Shown here in pieces: positions 50,170-58,718 of a stretch of 64,000 bases of DNA (position 1 is the stretch's first letter; the number at the start of each line of letters is the position of its first letter). This DNA is from Lachnospiraceae bacterium (lineage in GTDB: Bacteria > Bacillota > Clostridia > Lachnospirales > Lachnospiraceae): the NCBI GenBank assembly GCA_021771755.1, contig JAETOL010000001.1, positions 186,001-250,000 of the forward strand. The letters are read 5' to 3'. Both the position numbers and the translations under genes were made by a program. The notes under the pieces were generated by a model. That model ran no database searches. It had not been told where the DNA came from and saw nothing but the letters and a program-made list of their open reading frames with translations.

Positions 50170-51791
50170 CCTCTGTCCTCCCCTGCCTTCCGGTATTCGC
50201 TTGGAGTCATCCCCTGAGTCTTCTTAAACAGATAGCTGAAATAATGAGCGTCCTTATAACCCACCTCTGCTGCGATCTCACTGGACCGCTTGCCGGTGCA
50301 CCGGAGCATTTCCCTCGCATGGAGCATGCGAAGAGAGGTCAGATATTCAATAAACGTCTGACCCATATTCTGACTGAACAGGGCGCTGAAATGATTTGCG
50401 CTGATATTTGCCACCTGCGCAGCGGTATTCAGGGACAGTGTTTCATCCATATAGTGGGTATTTATGTATTCGATTGCGGAATTCAGGATGCTTTTGTTTT
50501 TACTTCCGGAGTTTTCATCCCGGAGTACGAGCGCCTTCTTTATGATCTCTTCTGCATACTTTGCCGCCAAATCCAGAGAGCGTGATCTTTCTTCCATCAT
50601 TTCCTCTGTATCCTGCACCTCCAGCTCTTCTATTTCACAGCCCAGCTTTTTCAGAAAGCCGAGGACTGAAAAACGTATATTCAGAATCACATAATTCCGG
50701 AATACCACAGATTCCATTGCTTCATGGCCGATGGCATGAAAGTAATCCTTTACAAAATCCTCTGTCTCATCCAGAAGACCGCTTCCCAGAAAGCGCTGCA
50801 AGACTGCCGGATTCATTGCATTGATGTCAATCTTTTTCAGATAGCGGCTGTTATCCTTCCTGTTTTCCTCCTGCTTCAGTTCCTCATAATAAAGAACCGG
50901 ATCGTCATATAAAAACCTGCGTGAAAAAGCTCTGGAAGCAGCATGATAGCTCTGCTTGATACTGCTGAGGCGCTCCACCGGCTGTCCGACTGCCAGAAAC
51001 CAGTCGCTTCCCTCTCCCAGGGTTTCCCTGATAAATTTCACACATTTCTCCGTATTCGCTGAAGGCTCACTTCTCAGCTCCTTCACAAGCACACCATAGC
51101 TGAAGGCGGCATTCCGGAACAGCATTGCATAGGGATTTCCCGAAAAAAACATTTCTATTTTTTCATGCTTCCTGGCCTCTCCTTCGGAATATGCCTCGGT
51201 TTCTCCCGGCCTCCTCCGTCCTGCTTCTGTGGTAAACAGAAGGATGTTATAGGTCTCTGCCGCAATATCCAGCCCCAGACGGTCAGCTCTTTTATAGAGC
51301 TCCCCCACATCCATTCCGCCGCTGATCAGCGCCTCAAAAAAATCCCGGCTGCTGTTTTTTTCATATTCCTGAATTTCTCTTCGAAACTTTTCATAATATT
51401 CCCGCTGTTCTTTTTCCTGCTCAAAGTGATTCCTGATCTCTGTAAGCCTCTCCAAAAAAGCATTTTTTGTAATCGGCTTCAAAAGATAATCCTCAACTCC
51501 TATGCCGATCGCCTGTTTGGCATAATTAAAATCATCATAACCGCTGAGGATCACAATCTTCATTCCAGGAAAGTCTTTTCTGACCATTTTGCTTAATGTC
51601 AGCCCGTCCATAAAAGGCATTTTTATATCTGTAATAAGCAGATCCGGATTCAGCTTACGGATCATGGGAAGAGCCACTTCCCCGTCCGGAGCCTCGCCTA
51701 CCAGTTCATATCCATACTGCTCCCAGGGTATCATTTTTTTGATATTTTCCCGGACCACAAACTCGTCTTCCACCAAAAAAGTTCTCAGCAT
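50166..51791 (-). CDS. YesN-type response regulator with AraC DNA-binding domain
   Basis: The 541-residue protein has an N-terminal receiver (TFLVEDEFVVRENIKKMIPW; phosphorylation Asp in DLLITDIKMPFMDGLTLSK), a long middle region and a C-terminal AraC-type double HTH (NTAAQVANISANHFSALFSQNMGQTFIEYLTSLRM; SSEIAAEVGYKDAHYFSYLFKKTQGMTPSEYRK). It is co-expressed with the kinase. The gap upstream (51792-52010) holds one copy of the 23-bp repeat and the terminator of the next operon. Confidence 0.94.
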   Translation of the reverse strand: MLRTFLVEDEFVVRENIKKMIPWEQYGYELVGEAPDGEVALPMIRKLNPDLLITDIKMPFMDGLTLSKMVRKDFPGMKIVILSGYDDFNYAKQAIGIGVEDYLLKPITKNAFLERLTEIRNHFEQEKEQREYYEKFRREIQEYEKNSSRDFFEALISGGMDVGELYKRADRLGLDIAAETYNILLFTTEAGRRRPGETEAYSEGEARKHEKIEMFFSGNPYAMLFRNAAFSYGVLVKELRSEPSANTEKCVKFIRETLGEGSDWFLAVGQPVERLSSIKQSYHAASRAFSRRFLYDDPVLYYEELKQEENRKDNSRYLKKIDINAMNPAVLQRFLGSGLLDETEDFVKDYFHAIGHEAMESVVFRNYVILNIRFSVLGFLKKLGCEIEELEVQDTEEMMEERSRSLDLAAKYAEEIIKKALVLRDENSGSKNKSILNSAIEYINTHYMDETLSLNTAAQVANISANHFSALFSQNMGQTFIEYLTSLRMLHAREMLRCTGKRSSEIAAEVGYKDAHYFSYLFKKTQGMTPSEYRKAGEDRG

Positions 51792-51917
51792 TTTTCATTC
51801 CTCCAACCTTATATTCCGTTTTATTTTATAACTTACATGAAAATGATACAAGGTATTTTTGAAGAACAGCCCGATTACTGTTCACCGCAGCGCTATCTGC
51901 AGACAGGCTCATTGAGT

Positions 51918-51940
51918 TTTATGGAAATTTAATATTTCAA
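51918..51940 (+). repeat. Left copy of a 23-bp direct repeat bracketing the oligosaccharide module
   Basis: The 23 bases beginning TTTATGG and ending ATTTCAA occur again, identical and in the same orientation, at 63896-63918. The centre GAAAT-TTAAT-ATTTC is itself an inverted repeat. A weaker match continues on both sides (CTG-TAT after it). Confidence 0.85.
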
Positions 51941-51951
51941 CTGCTATAACA

Positions 51952-51992
51952 AAACAGAAGATAAAACCTCTATCATGTCTTACCTTCTGTTT
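51952..51992 (-). terminator. Terminator of the GH3/ABC operon
   Basis: AAACAGAAG (51952-51960) and CTTCTGTTT (51984-51992) form the stem; the minus strand continues TTGTTATA. It lies 19 bases after the GH3 stop. Confidence 0.6.
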
Positions 51993-52010
51993 ACTCTATT
52001 GTTCTGTGTA

Positions 52011-54464
52011 TTATTTTTTAATTTTTTCTGTTACTGCGATAATTCGCCCTGCACATTGACGAACTTGTTGCTCTGTTAATATCCCTTTATTTAATGCTTC
52101 CCGAATATTTTTATCGTCATCAGGATTTCCCGGCATAATTACATCGTTTCCTGCATCTGCACATTTCCATGGAATACTTCCGTCTTCTGGCACAGTCGTA
52201 TTCCAATCTGACATAATTAATCCGTCAAATCCCCATTCCTCACGGGCAAGCGTTGTACAAAGTTCTTTACAATTCGCCGCATGAACACCGTTGATCAAAT
52301 TATATGATGTCATAATCGCTAACGGTTTACTCTTTTTTACTACAATCTCAAAACCGCGGAAATAAATCTCTCTGAGAGCTTTTTCTGATACTCTGACATC
52401 GACTCCCATTCGATTATCTTCCTGATTATTGCAGGCAAAATGTTTAATCGTTACGCCACATCCATTTTTAGACTGCACTCCTTTTGTTACAAAAGCTGCT
52501 GTGGTTCCTGATAATACCGGATCTTCTGAGTAATATTCAAAATTTCGTCCGCATAATGGATTCCTTTGAATATTCATTCCAGGAGCCAGCCATAAATCTA
52601 CATGAAATTCTTTCATCTCTACTGCTACAGCTTCCCCGAATTGTTTCATCAAATCCTTATCCCATGTCTGTGCGATTGCCGTGCCCACAGGAAATGCGGT
52701 ACAGAACTGATAATAAATATCTGCATTCTCATGGCGCTCCATTTCTTCCAGAAAGCCGTTTTCCAAAGATCCAAAGACGCCTGTACCATAAATATGTCCT
52801 GTATTTTTATCCGCCTCATAGCTCTGACGCAAACGCAAACCAGCCGGTCCATCTGCCATAATCAGTGAACTGATTCCATATGTTTCTTCTAATTCCTCTG
52901 TAGTCTCTCCTGCAGATCCCGGTACGCGTGTTCCCGCAGATCCAAGTGTGCTGGTTCCCTTGGTAATATTTCCATACAAAAGCGAAATCAAATCCTCAAC
53001 AGGCTGCTGGTCTGCATAATGTACTTTACATGCTCTTTTTTCTTCTCTCTTCGGTGCAAACGAAATTTCAGGTACAGAATGCTCGATTGCCATTCCAATT
53101 GCATCTTCCATCTTTTTCTTTGCGATTTCTGACGCTCCAAGCTCTTCAAACTTCTCTTTTGGTGTACAGACAGCACTATTTTCTTCCAAAACAGAACTTT
53201 CTTGAACTGTGATTATAGCTCCCAACTGTAAATCTGCAGACTGATTGCCTACCCATATACTGTATTTCCCTTTTTCCACAATCCAACAGTGATTATTCGC
53301 ACAGAAACCTGCCAGATTTTTCTGTTCCACAGTAACTGTAATCTTCTGTGATTCTCCCGGATTCAATAAATCTGTCTTCTCAAATCCCACCAATCTTCGG
53401 TATTCCCTTGCCTGCCCTGTCTGTGGTAAGCCTGCATATATCTGTACTACTTCTCTTCCAGCATAATGTTCTCCGGTATTTCTAACTTCCACATCAACCA
53501 GAATTTTGTCTGCCTCTACGCATATATCCCTAAATATGATTTTAAAAGTGGTATATGACAGTCCATAGCCGAAGTGAAACAGTGGCTTAACATCGAAACT
53601 GTCAAAATACCGATATCCTACATAAATGCCTTCTTTATATTCTTCGTATTCCAGATTCCCATTCAAATGACCGAATACATCTGCATACGGATAGTCTTCG
53701 TACCTTCTTGCCCAGGTTGCCGTCAGTTTTCCCTCTGGAACTGCTTTTCCCAAAAGGATATCTGCCACAGCATTCCCCCCCTGCTGCCCTAACTGGGAAA
53801 TATTCAAAACAGCTTTCACACATGAAGCTTTTTCAAGAATATCTGTAAGCTCTACCGGACCTCCGGCATTTAAAATAAGCGCAGTATCGATTCCCATTTG
53901 ATTGAGATACATAATATCTCTTTCTTCTTTTTCACTTAAATAATAATCTGCTTTTTCACACCTGCGGTCTTTTCCTTCTCCTGAAATACGACTGATTACA
54001 TATACAGCAGCATTTGCTTCCTCAACATCTGCTTTTTTTATTTCTCTGCCTTCTGGCAGCACAAATGGATTAGAAGCATACGCGTCAAAAGGATTCTCGA
54101 CTACTTTTGCATCTTCCAAAATTTTTTCTTTCCAACGAGCCCTTGCATCATCATAAATGCTACAATAATCCAACAGCCACGTTTCGCTTGTAAGTGTAAC
54201 CTTTGCCTCTTTTAATCCTTCGTAAATAGAAATATTTTCTCTGTTATTTACATCTCCTGAACCAATGCCGCCCTTCACAGTCTTTACTGCTCCCGCCCCC
54301 AGTAGAGCAATTTCTTCATTTTCTTTAAATGGAAGCAAGGCTTCATTCTTCAGGAGAACAATTCCTCTTGCCGCAAGTTCTCTCGCAAATTTCCCATGAG
54401 CAATTTCTCTTGCAGACGGCGACTGTAACAGTGTCCCGCTAAAATTCCTTCTCTTTTCTGTCAT
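52011..54464 (-). CDS. GH3 beta-glucosidase with swapped domain order
   Basis: The ATG at 54464, after AAGGAGAAAGAAA, gives 817 residues. The alpha/beta sandwich domain comes first (LLKNEALLPFKENEEIALLG, GIYVGYRYFD, PLFHFGYGLSYTTF), then fibronectin-III-like, and the TIM-barrel-like domain last (LIMADGPAGLRLRQ, LWLAPGMNIQRNPLCGRNFEYYSEDP, KHFACNNQEDNRM). The nucleophile Asp is in FDGLIMSDWNTT. Most GH3 enzymes have the reverse order; the swapped form is known from Ruminococcus albus and Butyrivibrio fibrisolvens beta-glucosidases. It has no signal peptide, so it hydrolyses imported beta-glucosides inside the cell. It is the last gene of the binding protein-permease operon. Confidence 0.93.
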   Translation of the reverse strand: MTEKRRNFSGTLLQSPSAREIAHGKFARELAARGIVLLKNEALLPFKENEEIALLGAGAVKTVKGGIGSGDVNNRENISIYEGLKEAKVTLTSETWLLDYCSIYDDARARWKEKILEDAKVVENPFDAYASNPFVLPEGREIKKADVEEANAAVYVISRISGEGKDRRCEKADYYLSEKEERDIMYLNQMGIDTALILNAGGPVELTDILEKASCVKAVLNISQLGQQGGNAVADILLGKAVPEGKLTATWARRYEDYPYADVFGHLNGNLEYEEYKEGIYVGYRYFDSFDVKPLFHFGYGLSYTTFKIIFRDICVEADKILVDVEVRNTGEHYAGREVVQIYAGLPQTGQAREYRRLVGFEKTDLLNPGESQKITVTVEQKNLAGFCANNHCWIVEKGKYSIWVGNQSADLQLGAIITVQESSVLEENSAVCTPKEKFEELGASEIAKKKMEDAIGMAIEHSVPEISFAPKREEKRACKVHYADQQPVEDLISLLYGNITKGTSTLGSAGTRVPGSAGETTEELEETYGISSLIMADGPAGLRLRQSYEADKNTGHIYGTGVFGSLENGFLEEMERHENADIYYQFCTAFPVGTAIAQTWDKDLMKQFGEAVAVEMKEFHVDLWLAPGMNIQRNPLCGRNFEYYSEDPVLSGTTAAFVTKGVQSKNGCGVTIKHFACNNQEDNRMGVDVRVSEKALREIYFRGFEIVVKKSKPLAIMTSYNLINGVHAANCKELCTTLAREEWGFDGLIMSDWNTTVPEDGSIPWKCADAGNDVIMPGNPDDDKNIREALNKGILTEQQVRQCAGRIIAVTEKIKK

Positions 54465-54474
54465 TTTCTTTCTC

Positions 54475-54524
54475 CTTAAAAACTCCCCCATTTTTCATAA
54501 TTACCTTATCAAAATGGGAGAGTT
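54475..54524 (-). terminator. Attenuator hairpin before the GH3 gene
   Basis: On the minus strand AACTCTCCCATTTT and AAAATGGGGGAGTT form a 14-bp stem with one mismatch, followed by TTT and the ribosome binding site AAGGAG. It may reduce GH3 expression relative to the transporter. Confidence 0.65.
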
Positions 54525-54554
54525 CATTACTATTACATGCTTTTTATTGTTCTT

Positions 54555-55400
54555 TTATCCCTTTACACCGCCAAGTGTTACTCCTGCAATAATATACTTT
54601 GATAAAAGCAGATATACCAGAATGATGGGTACGATCGCAACCATTATCATCATATATATCTTTGCCATATCAAAATTCATATAGTCCGCTCCACGTAAAG
54701 TTGCGATAAGCACCGGAACCGTCATTTTGTCCTTGGACTGCGTAACTAAAGCAGGAACAAAATAATTGTTCCAGGAACCTACGAAGCAGAAAATCGCCTG
54801 AACTGCAATTGCAGGTTTCATAATAGGAAGTACTATCTGATTAAACGTTCTGAATTCACCACTTCCATCAATCCTTGCGGCTTCCACCAGAGACAGAGGC
54901 AGCGAAGACTGAAGGTAACTGTACATGAAATAAAAAACAGCCGGAGATGCGATTGAAGGAATAATCAAAGGCAAAAGCGTGTCATACATTCCCATCTTTG
55001 TAATAAGACGCAGGAATCCCATTGCAGTCACCTGAGTAGGCATTACCAGAATCGCCATTATAAAAGTAAACGCTGCTTTTCTCAGTTTAAATTCATAGGT
55101 ATATAATCCATATGCAGTCATAGAAGAAAAATATGTACTAAGCGCCGCACTGCATGTGGATACCAGCAGACTGTTAAAAATTCCCTGTATCATTGGGAAT
55201 GTACCATCATTGACCACATTTTTCAGATTTTCCAGAAAATGTCCTCCCGGAAGTGCAGAAAAGCCTTTCTGAAGCTGTGCATGAGAACGCGTTGCATTTA
55301 TGATCAGTATATAGAAGAAAAACAGGCACATAAATGATAAAATAATCAGTAGAACATGTGCAACAATACTCTGCACTCTATTTTGATTCTTATTTTCCAT
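54555..55400 (-). CDS. Sugar ABC transporter permease (MalG type)
   Basis: The ATG at 55400, after AAGGAGGAGATAAA, gives 281 residues (MENKNQNRVQS); longer in-frame starts lack a ribosome binding site. Six membrane helices are seen, with the permease loop SLPLSLVEAARIDGSGEFRTFNQIVLPIMKPA (the EAA motif that meets the ATPase) and a final helix. It lies right after the MalF-type permease stop. No ATPase gene is in this operon, so a shared MsmX/UgpC-like ATPase elsewhere is expected. Confidence 0.93.
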   Translation of the reverse strand: MENKNQNRVQSIVAHVLLIILSFMCLFFFYILIINATRSHAQLQKGFSALPGGHFLENLKNVVNDGTFPMIQGIFNSLLVSTCSAALSTYFSSMTAYGLYTYEFKLRKAAFTFIMAILVMPTQVTAMGFLRLITKMGMYDTLLPLIIPSIASPAVFYFMYSYLQSSLPLSLVEAARIDGSGEFRTFNQIVLPIMKPAIAVQAIFCFVGSWNNYFVPALVTQSKDKMTVPVLIATLRGADYMNFDMAKIYMMIMVAIVPIILVYLLLSKYIIAGVTLGGVKG

Positions 55401-55401
55401 T

Positions 55402-56355
55402 TTATCTCCTCCTTCTTTCTTCCTTTTTTCTTCTTCTTTCAGCGGCCTTAGAACCATCCGGGTCATTATCGTTTGTCATTCTGTAAACAATAAAGCAGAG
55501 AATTCCACTGATTATAAACAGGTAAACCGACAGTGCTCCCGCCATACCGTAATTCTTTGACTTAAGATGGTTATTCAGGAACATAATCAGGGTCATAGAT
55601 GTACGATCTGGATTTCCCTGTCCATTTGTAAGAATCTGAGGAACATCAAACATCTGTAAACCTCCGATGATTGCCGTGATCAACGTATACGCAAGGATCG
55701 GACGAATCATTGGAAGAATGATATAGAAGAAACGTTTGATCGTATTGCATCCATCTAATTCAGATGCTTCAAAAACTTCTGTACTGATTCCCATAATAGC
55801 TGCCATAAGCATGATAGTTGTATTTCCAAACCACATAAGGAAATTCATGAATCCAATAAGCGACCTGGTTCCGAATACTGAGCCCATAAAGTCTATGCGT
55901 TCCGTGATTATCCCAAGAGACATCAAAATCGAATTCACCGGACCGTTTGTAGAAAACATGGTAAAAAACAACATGGCAAAAGCAGATGCCATAATCAGAT
56001 TTGGAAGATAAATGACTACCTTAAAAAACTGTTTTCCTCGAATTTTCAAACGTATATCAGTAAACCATACTGCCAGAGTCAGAGCTACAACAATCTGAGG
56101 GATAAATCCGATAACCCATAAAATCAGCGTATTCAAACCATACTTCAGCATATCAGACTGCAGTAACATTTTATAATTTTCAAGTCCTACAAAATTTGGT
56201 CCGATTTCTTTGATCCCTGAACGAAAATACTCAAAAAAACTGTACTTCACTGTATCAAACAAAGGAATCAGGGAAAATATAAAATAACATAAGAAAAACG
56301 GAAGGATAAAAAGATACCCCCATTTTGCATAGCTGAGACTTTTGCGTTTTTTCAT
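55402..56355 (-). CDS. Sugar ABC transporter permease (MalF type)
   Basis: The 317-residue protein has six membrane helices and the EAA loop MGISTEVFEASELDGCNTIKRFFYIILPMIRP. It is the partner of the next permease. It ends two bases before the ATG at 55400 and begins 65 bases after the binding-protein stop. Confidence 0.92.
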   Translation of the reverse strand: MKKRKSLSYAKWGYLFILPFFLCYFIFSLIPLFDTVKYSFFEYFRSGIKEIGPNFVGLENYKMLLQSDMLKYGLNTLILWVIGFIPQIVVALTLAVWFTDIRLKIRGKQFFKVVIYLPNLIMASAFAMLFFTMFSTNGPVNSILMSLGIITERIDFMGSVFGTRSLIGFMNFLMWFGNTTIMLMAAIMGISTEVFEASELDGCNTIKRFFYIILPMIRPILAYTLITAIIGGLQMFDVPQILTNGQGNPDRTSMTLIMFLNNHLKSKNYGMAGALSVYLFIISGILCFIVYRMTNDNDPDGSKAAERRRKKEERRRR

Positions 56356-56420
56356 ACCTCAAATATGCTCCTTTCCTTAAATTCCTGTGGGACACTCAAG
56401 TGTCCCACAGATTTATCTTA

Positions 56421-57779
56421 CTATTTTTCCGGCCACTGAACTTCTGTAATTTCCGGATAGCGTTCTTTTATCGCTGTTTCAAAATTAGATACTGCCTTTT
56501 CAAAATCGACTTTGTCATGGAAATAATCTGTAAAGGCATTCTGAATCAGTTCTACACATCCCTGATCGTAAGCAGAAAGCGGTGCAATCTGTATACTTTC
56601 CGCAACCGGTGCAAAATATTCAAATGGATTCTGTCCGCCAAGGAATTCAGATGCGAAATTCTCATCCGAGGTTGCATCCTGCATACCACTTCTTGTATTT
56701 GTGAAATCGGAATAATCCTGGGAAATCTTTAAAAGGATTTCTTTATTTCCTGTCAATGCCATAATAATATCTTTTACATGCCCCGGATTATCTGTTCCCT
56801 GGCATCCATGGATATAAGAGCCGCCCCAGTTATATTCCTGAGGTGGAGTTGTAACTGCCCAAGCGCCTTCTTCTCCATCCCAGTTAGGTTTAAGCACAAA
56901 ATCAATCCCCCATGCCGGGAGCAGAAAAGCAAATACTTTTGATTTTGAGCCCATTGCCTTATTCCAGTCAGCGTTAAACTGTCCTTTTACTGTTTCATCA
57001 ATATAACCTGCGTCCAGCCATTCTTTGGAGTCATTCACCCAATCCATAATTTTCTGGTCTACCCTGACTGTTGTTTCTCCAACTTCAACCCAGGATTTTT
57101 CAATGCTGTTACCATAGAGACGAAATGTGTCTGCATAGGAAGAAAACGTAAAATAACCTTTTTCTTTTAATACTTTGGCTGTTTCTTTCGTTGTTTCCCA
57201 ATCTTTCATCTTTTTGCCGATCTCAGCCGGATCATCTGTACCAAATACGTCTTTCGCAATATCGCGTCGATATACAAGAAGTCCAGGGCAGCACTGCCAT
57301 GTAGATCCTCTCTGTACTCCATTCTGATCAGACGCAGTTGTTTTTGTAAAATCATACTGATCTGCAAGATCTTTCTCTGGATCTATTCCAAGATCTGTCA
57401 ATGGAATGGCAACATCTGCATCTGCATCAACATATTTATTTACATAGTCTGTTTCAGATAAGAAAATATCAACTTTGTCATCTGCGGAGGCATCTGCCTG
57501 GTTCATCAATGCCTCATCCAGTTTCTGCTGATAAACTCCATCCTGGTTTGGATTGACAATCCAGTGAATTTCCGTTCCATCTTTCAATTTAGTCACTGTA
57601 CCATCTTTGGAAGTCTCTTTTACTTCCGGATAAACCGCTTCAACTCTTTCACGAAATTCATCATTCCAGGAATAGATATTAATAACCTTTCCCTCCTTCG
57701 CCGCCTGTACCGTTGCCGGTGCCATAGCCGTTACGGCGATCGATGCTGCAAGTAACATTACGATTGATTTTCTCTTCAT
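56421..57779 (-). CDS. Family-1 extracellular oligosaccharide-binding protein
   Basis: The ATG at 57779, after CAGGAGGAAAATAGA, gives 452 residues. The signal peptide is SIVMLLAASIAVTAMAPATVQA. The mature part begins INIYSWNDEFRERVE, and the core has the SBP_bac_1 pattern (VDIFLSETDYVNKYVDADADVAIPL, GSTWQCCPGLLVYRRDIAKDVFGTDDPAEI). No lipobox Cys is seen, as in the YtfQ-like protein. It is the first gene of the operon, under the ATATCA-N6-TGATAT site. It likely binds a beta-linked glucan fragment or similar disaccharide. Confidence 0.93.
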   Translation of the reverse strand: MKRKSIVMLLAASIAVTAMAPATVQAAKEGKVINIYSWNDEFRERVEAVYPEVKETSKDGTVTKLKDGTEIHWIVNPNQDGVYQQKLDEALMNQADASADDKVDIFLSETDYVNKYVDADADVAIPLTDLGIDPEKDLADQYDFTKTTASDQNGVQRGSTWQCCPGLLVYRRDIAKDVFGTDDPAEIGKKMKDWETTKETAKVLKEKGYFTFSSYADTFRLYGNSIEKSWVEVGETTVRVDQKIMDWVNDSKEWLDAGYIDETVKGQFNADWNKAMGSKSKVFAFLLPAWGIDFVLKPNWDGEEGAWAVTTPPQEYNWGGSYIHGCQGTDNPGHVKDIIMALTGNKEILLKISQDYSDFTNTRSGMQDATSDENFASEFLGGQNPFEYFAPVAESIQIAPLSAYDQGCVELIQNAFTDYFHDKVDFEKAVSNFETAIKERYPEITEVQWPEK

Positions 57780-57879
57780 TCTATTTTCCTCCTGTTTATT
57801 TTTGGAAGTATTCTCTCTTCCGTTTGTACTTAAACTATACACATTTTATGAAGTGCCTTATATTACATTAATTGTAAAA

Positions 57880-57897
57880 ATATCAAATTCATGATAT
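57880..57897. promoter_or_regulatory. Inverted-repeat operator ATATCA-N6-TGATAT (copy 1)
   Basis: ATATCAAATTCATGATAT lies between the divergent binding-protein and AraC genes. The same arms with N6 GATTTA recur at 63800-63817 before the GH94 operon. Confidence 0.75.
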
Positions 57898-57944
57898 AAT
57901 TCAAAAAGAATTTCTCGTCATTTTTCAGTCAAAGAGGTGTTTTT

Positions 57945-58718
57945 ATGAACTTATCAAAAGAATGGTATCGCAAAGAAGCTACTGTATATGAAGAAGAACA
58001 AACTCACCGCACAACCAACGAAGAAAATAATTTTTTTCAGGCAGTTTGCAACGGAAATCTTAATGCAGTACGAAAAAACTGCGAAGAAAAGCGTTTCCAG
58101 GCTTCCGATGGCGTCGGAGTTCTTTCACGCAATCCCGTCACAAATATGAAATACCACTTTGTCATTTCCGTTGCGTTAATAACAAGACTGTGCTCCAATA
58201 ACGGAATGGAAATGGAACAGGCCTTTCGTCTCAGCGATTTTTATATACTGAAACTCGACCGTCTTAACACTATAGAAGATATTGTTTTCCTTCACGATAA
58301 AATGGTACTTGATTTTACCGGAAAAATGCGGCTTCTCCGAAAAAATGCAGGAACTTCCAGACCAGTCACTCTCTGTCTTGATTACATTTACGTACATATT
58401 AAAGAGCGCATAACCATTGAAGATCTGGCTGCACATACCGACTTATCACCAAGCTACCTCTCCCGTCTTTTCAAGGAGGAAATCGGCATTTCTGTCAGCG
58501 ATTATATTCGCGAGCAGAAAATCGAAAAGGCTCAACATCTTCTTAAATTCTGTGACTACAGCCTGATCGACATTGCCAATTACCTCTCTTTCTCTTCTCA
58601 GAGCCATTTCATCCAAACTTTCCGAAAGCTGACTGGAATGACTCCGAAGAAATACCGGGATTTGAATTATTCTTCTGCATGGGAGCTGAAAGAATCTTAC
58701 AATAAATCAGAATCATGA
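57945..58718 (+). CDS. AraC-family transcriptional regulator
   Basis: The 257-residue protein has an N-terminal helical part (EENNFFQAVCNGNLNAVRKNCEEKRF; RNPVTNMKYHFVISVALITRLCSNNGMEMEQAFRLSDFYI) and a C-terminal double HTH (TIEDLAAHTDLSPSYLSRLFKEEIGISVSDYIREQKIEKAQHLL; IDIANYLSFSSQSHFIQTFRKLTGMTPKKYRD). GAGGTGTTTTT precedes the ATG. It is divergent from the transporter operon and converges on the first GH94 gene with a 6-bp overlap. It probably activates both operons when the sugar is present. Confidence 0.92.
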   Translation: MNLSKEWYRKEATVYEEEQTHRTTNEENNFFQAVCNGNLNAVRKNCEEKRFQASDGVGVLSRNPVTNMKYHFVISVALITRLCSNNGMEMEQAFRLSDFYILKLDRLNTIEDIVFLHDKMVLDFTGKMRLLRKNAGTSRPVTLCLDYIYVHIKERITIEDLAAHTDLSPSYLSRLFKEEIGISVSDYIREQKIEKAQHLLKFCDYSLIDIANYLSFSSQSHFIQTFRKLTGMTPKKYRDLNYSSAWELKESYNKSES

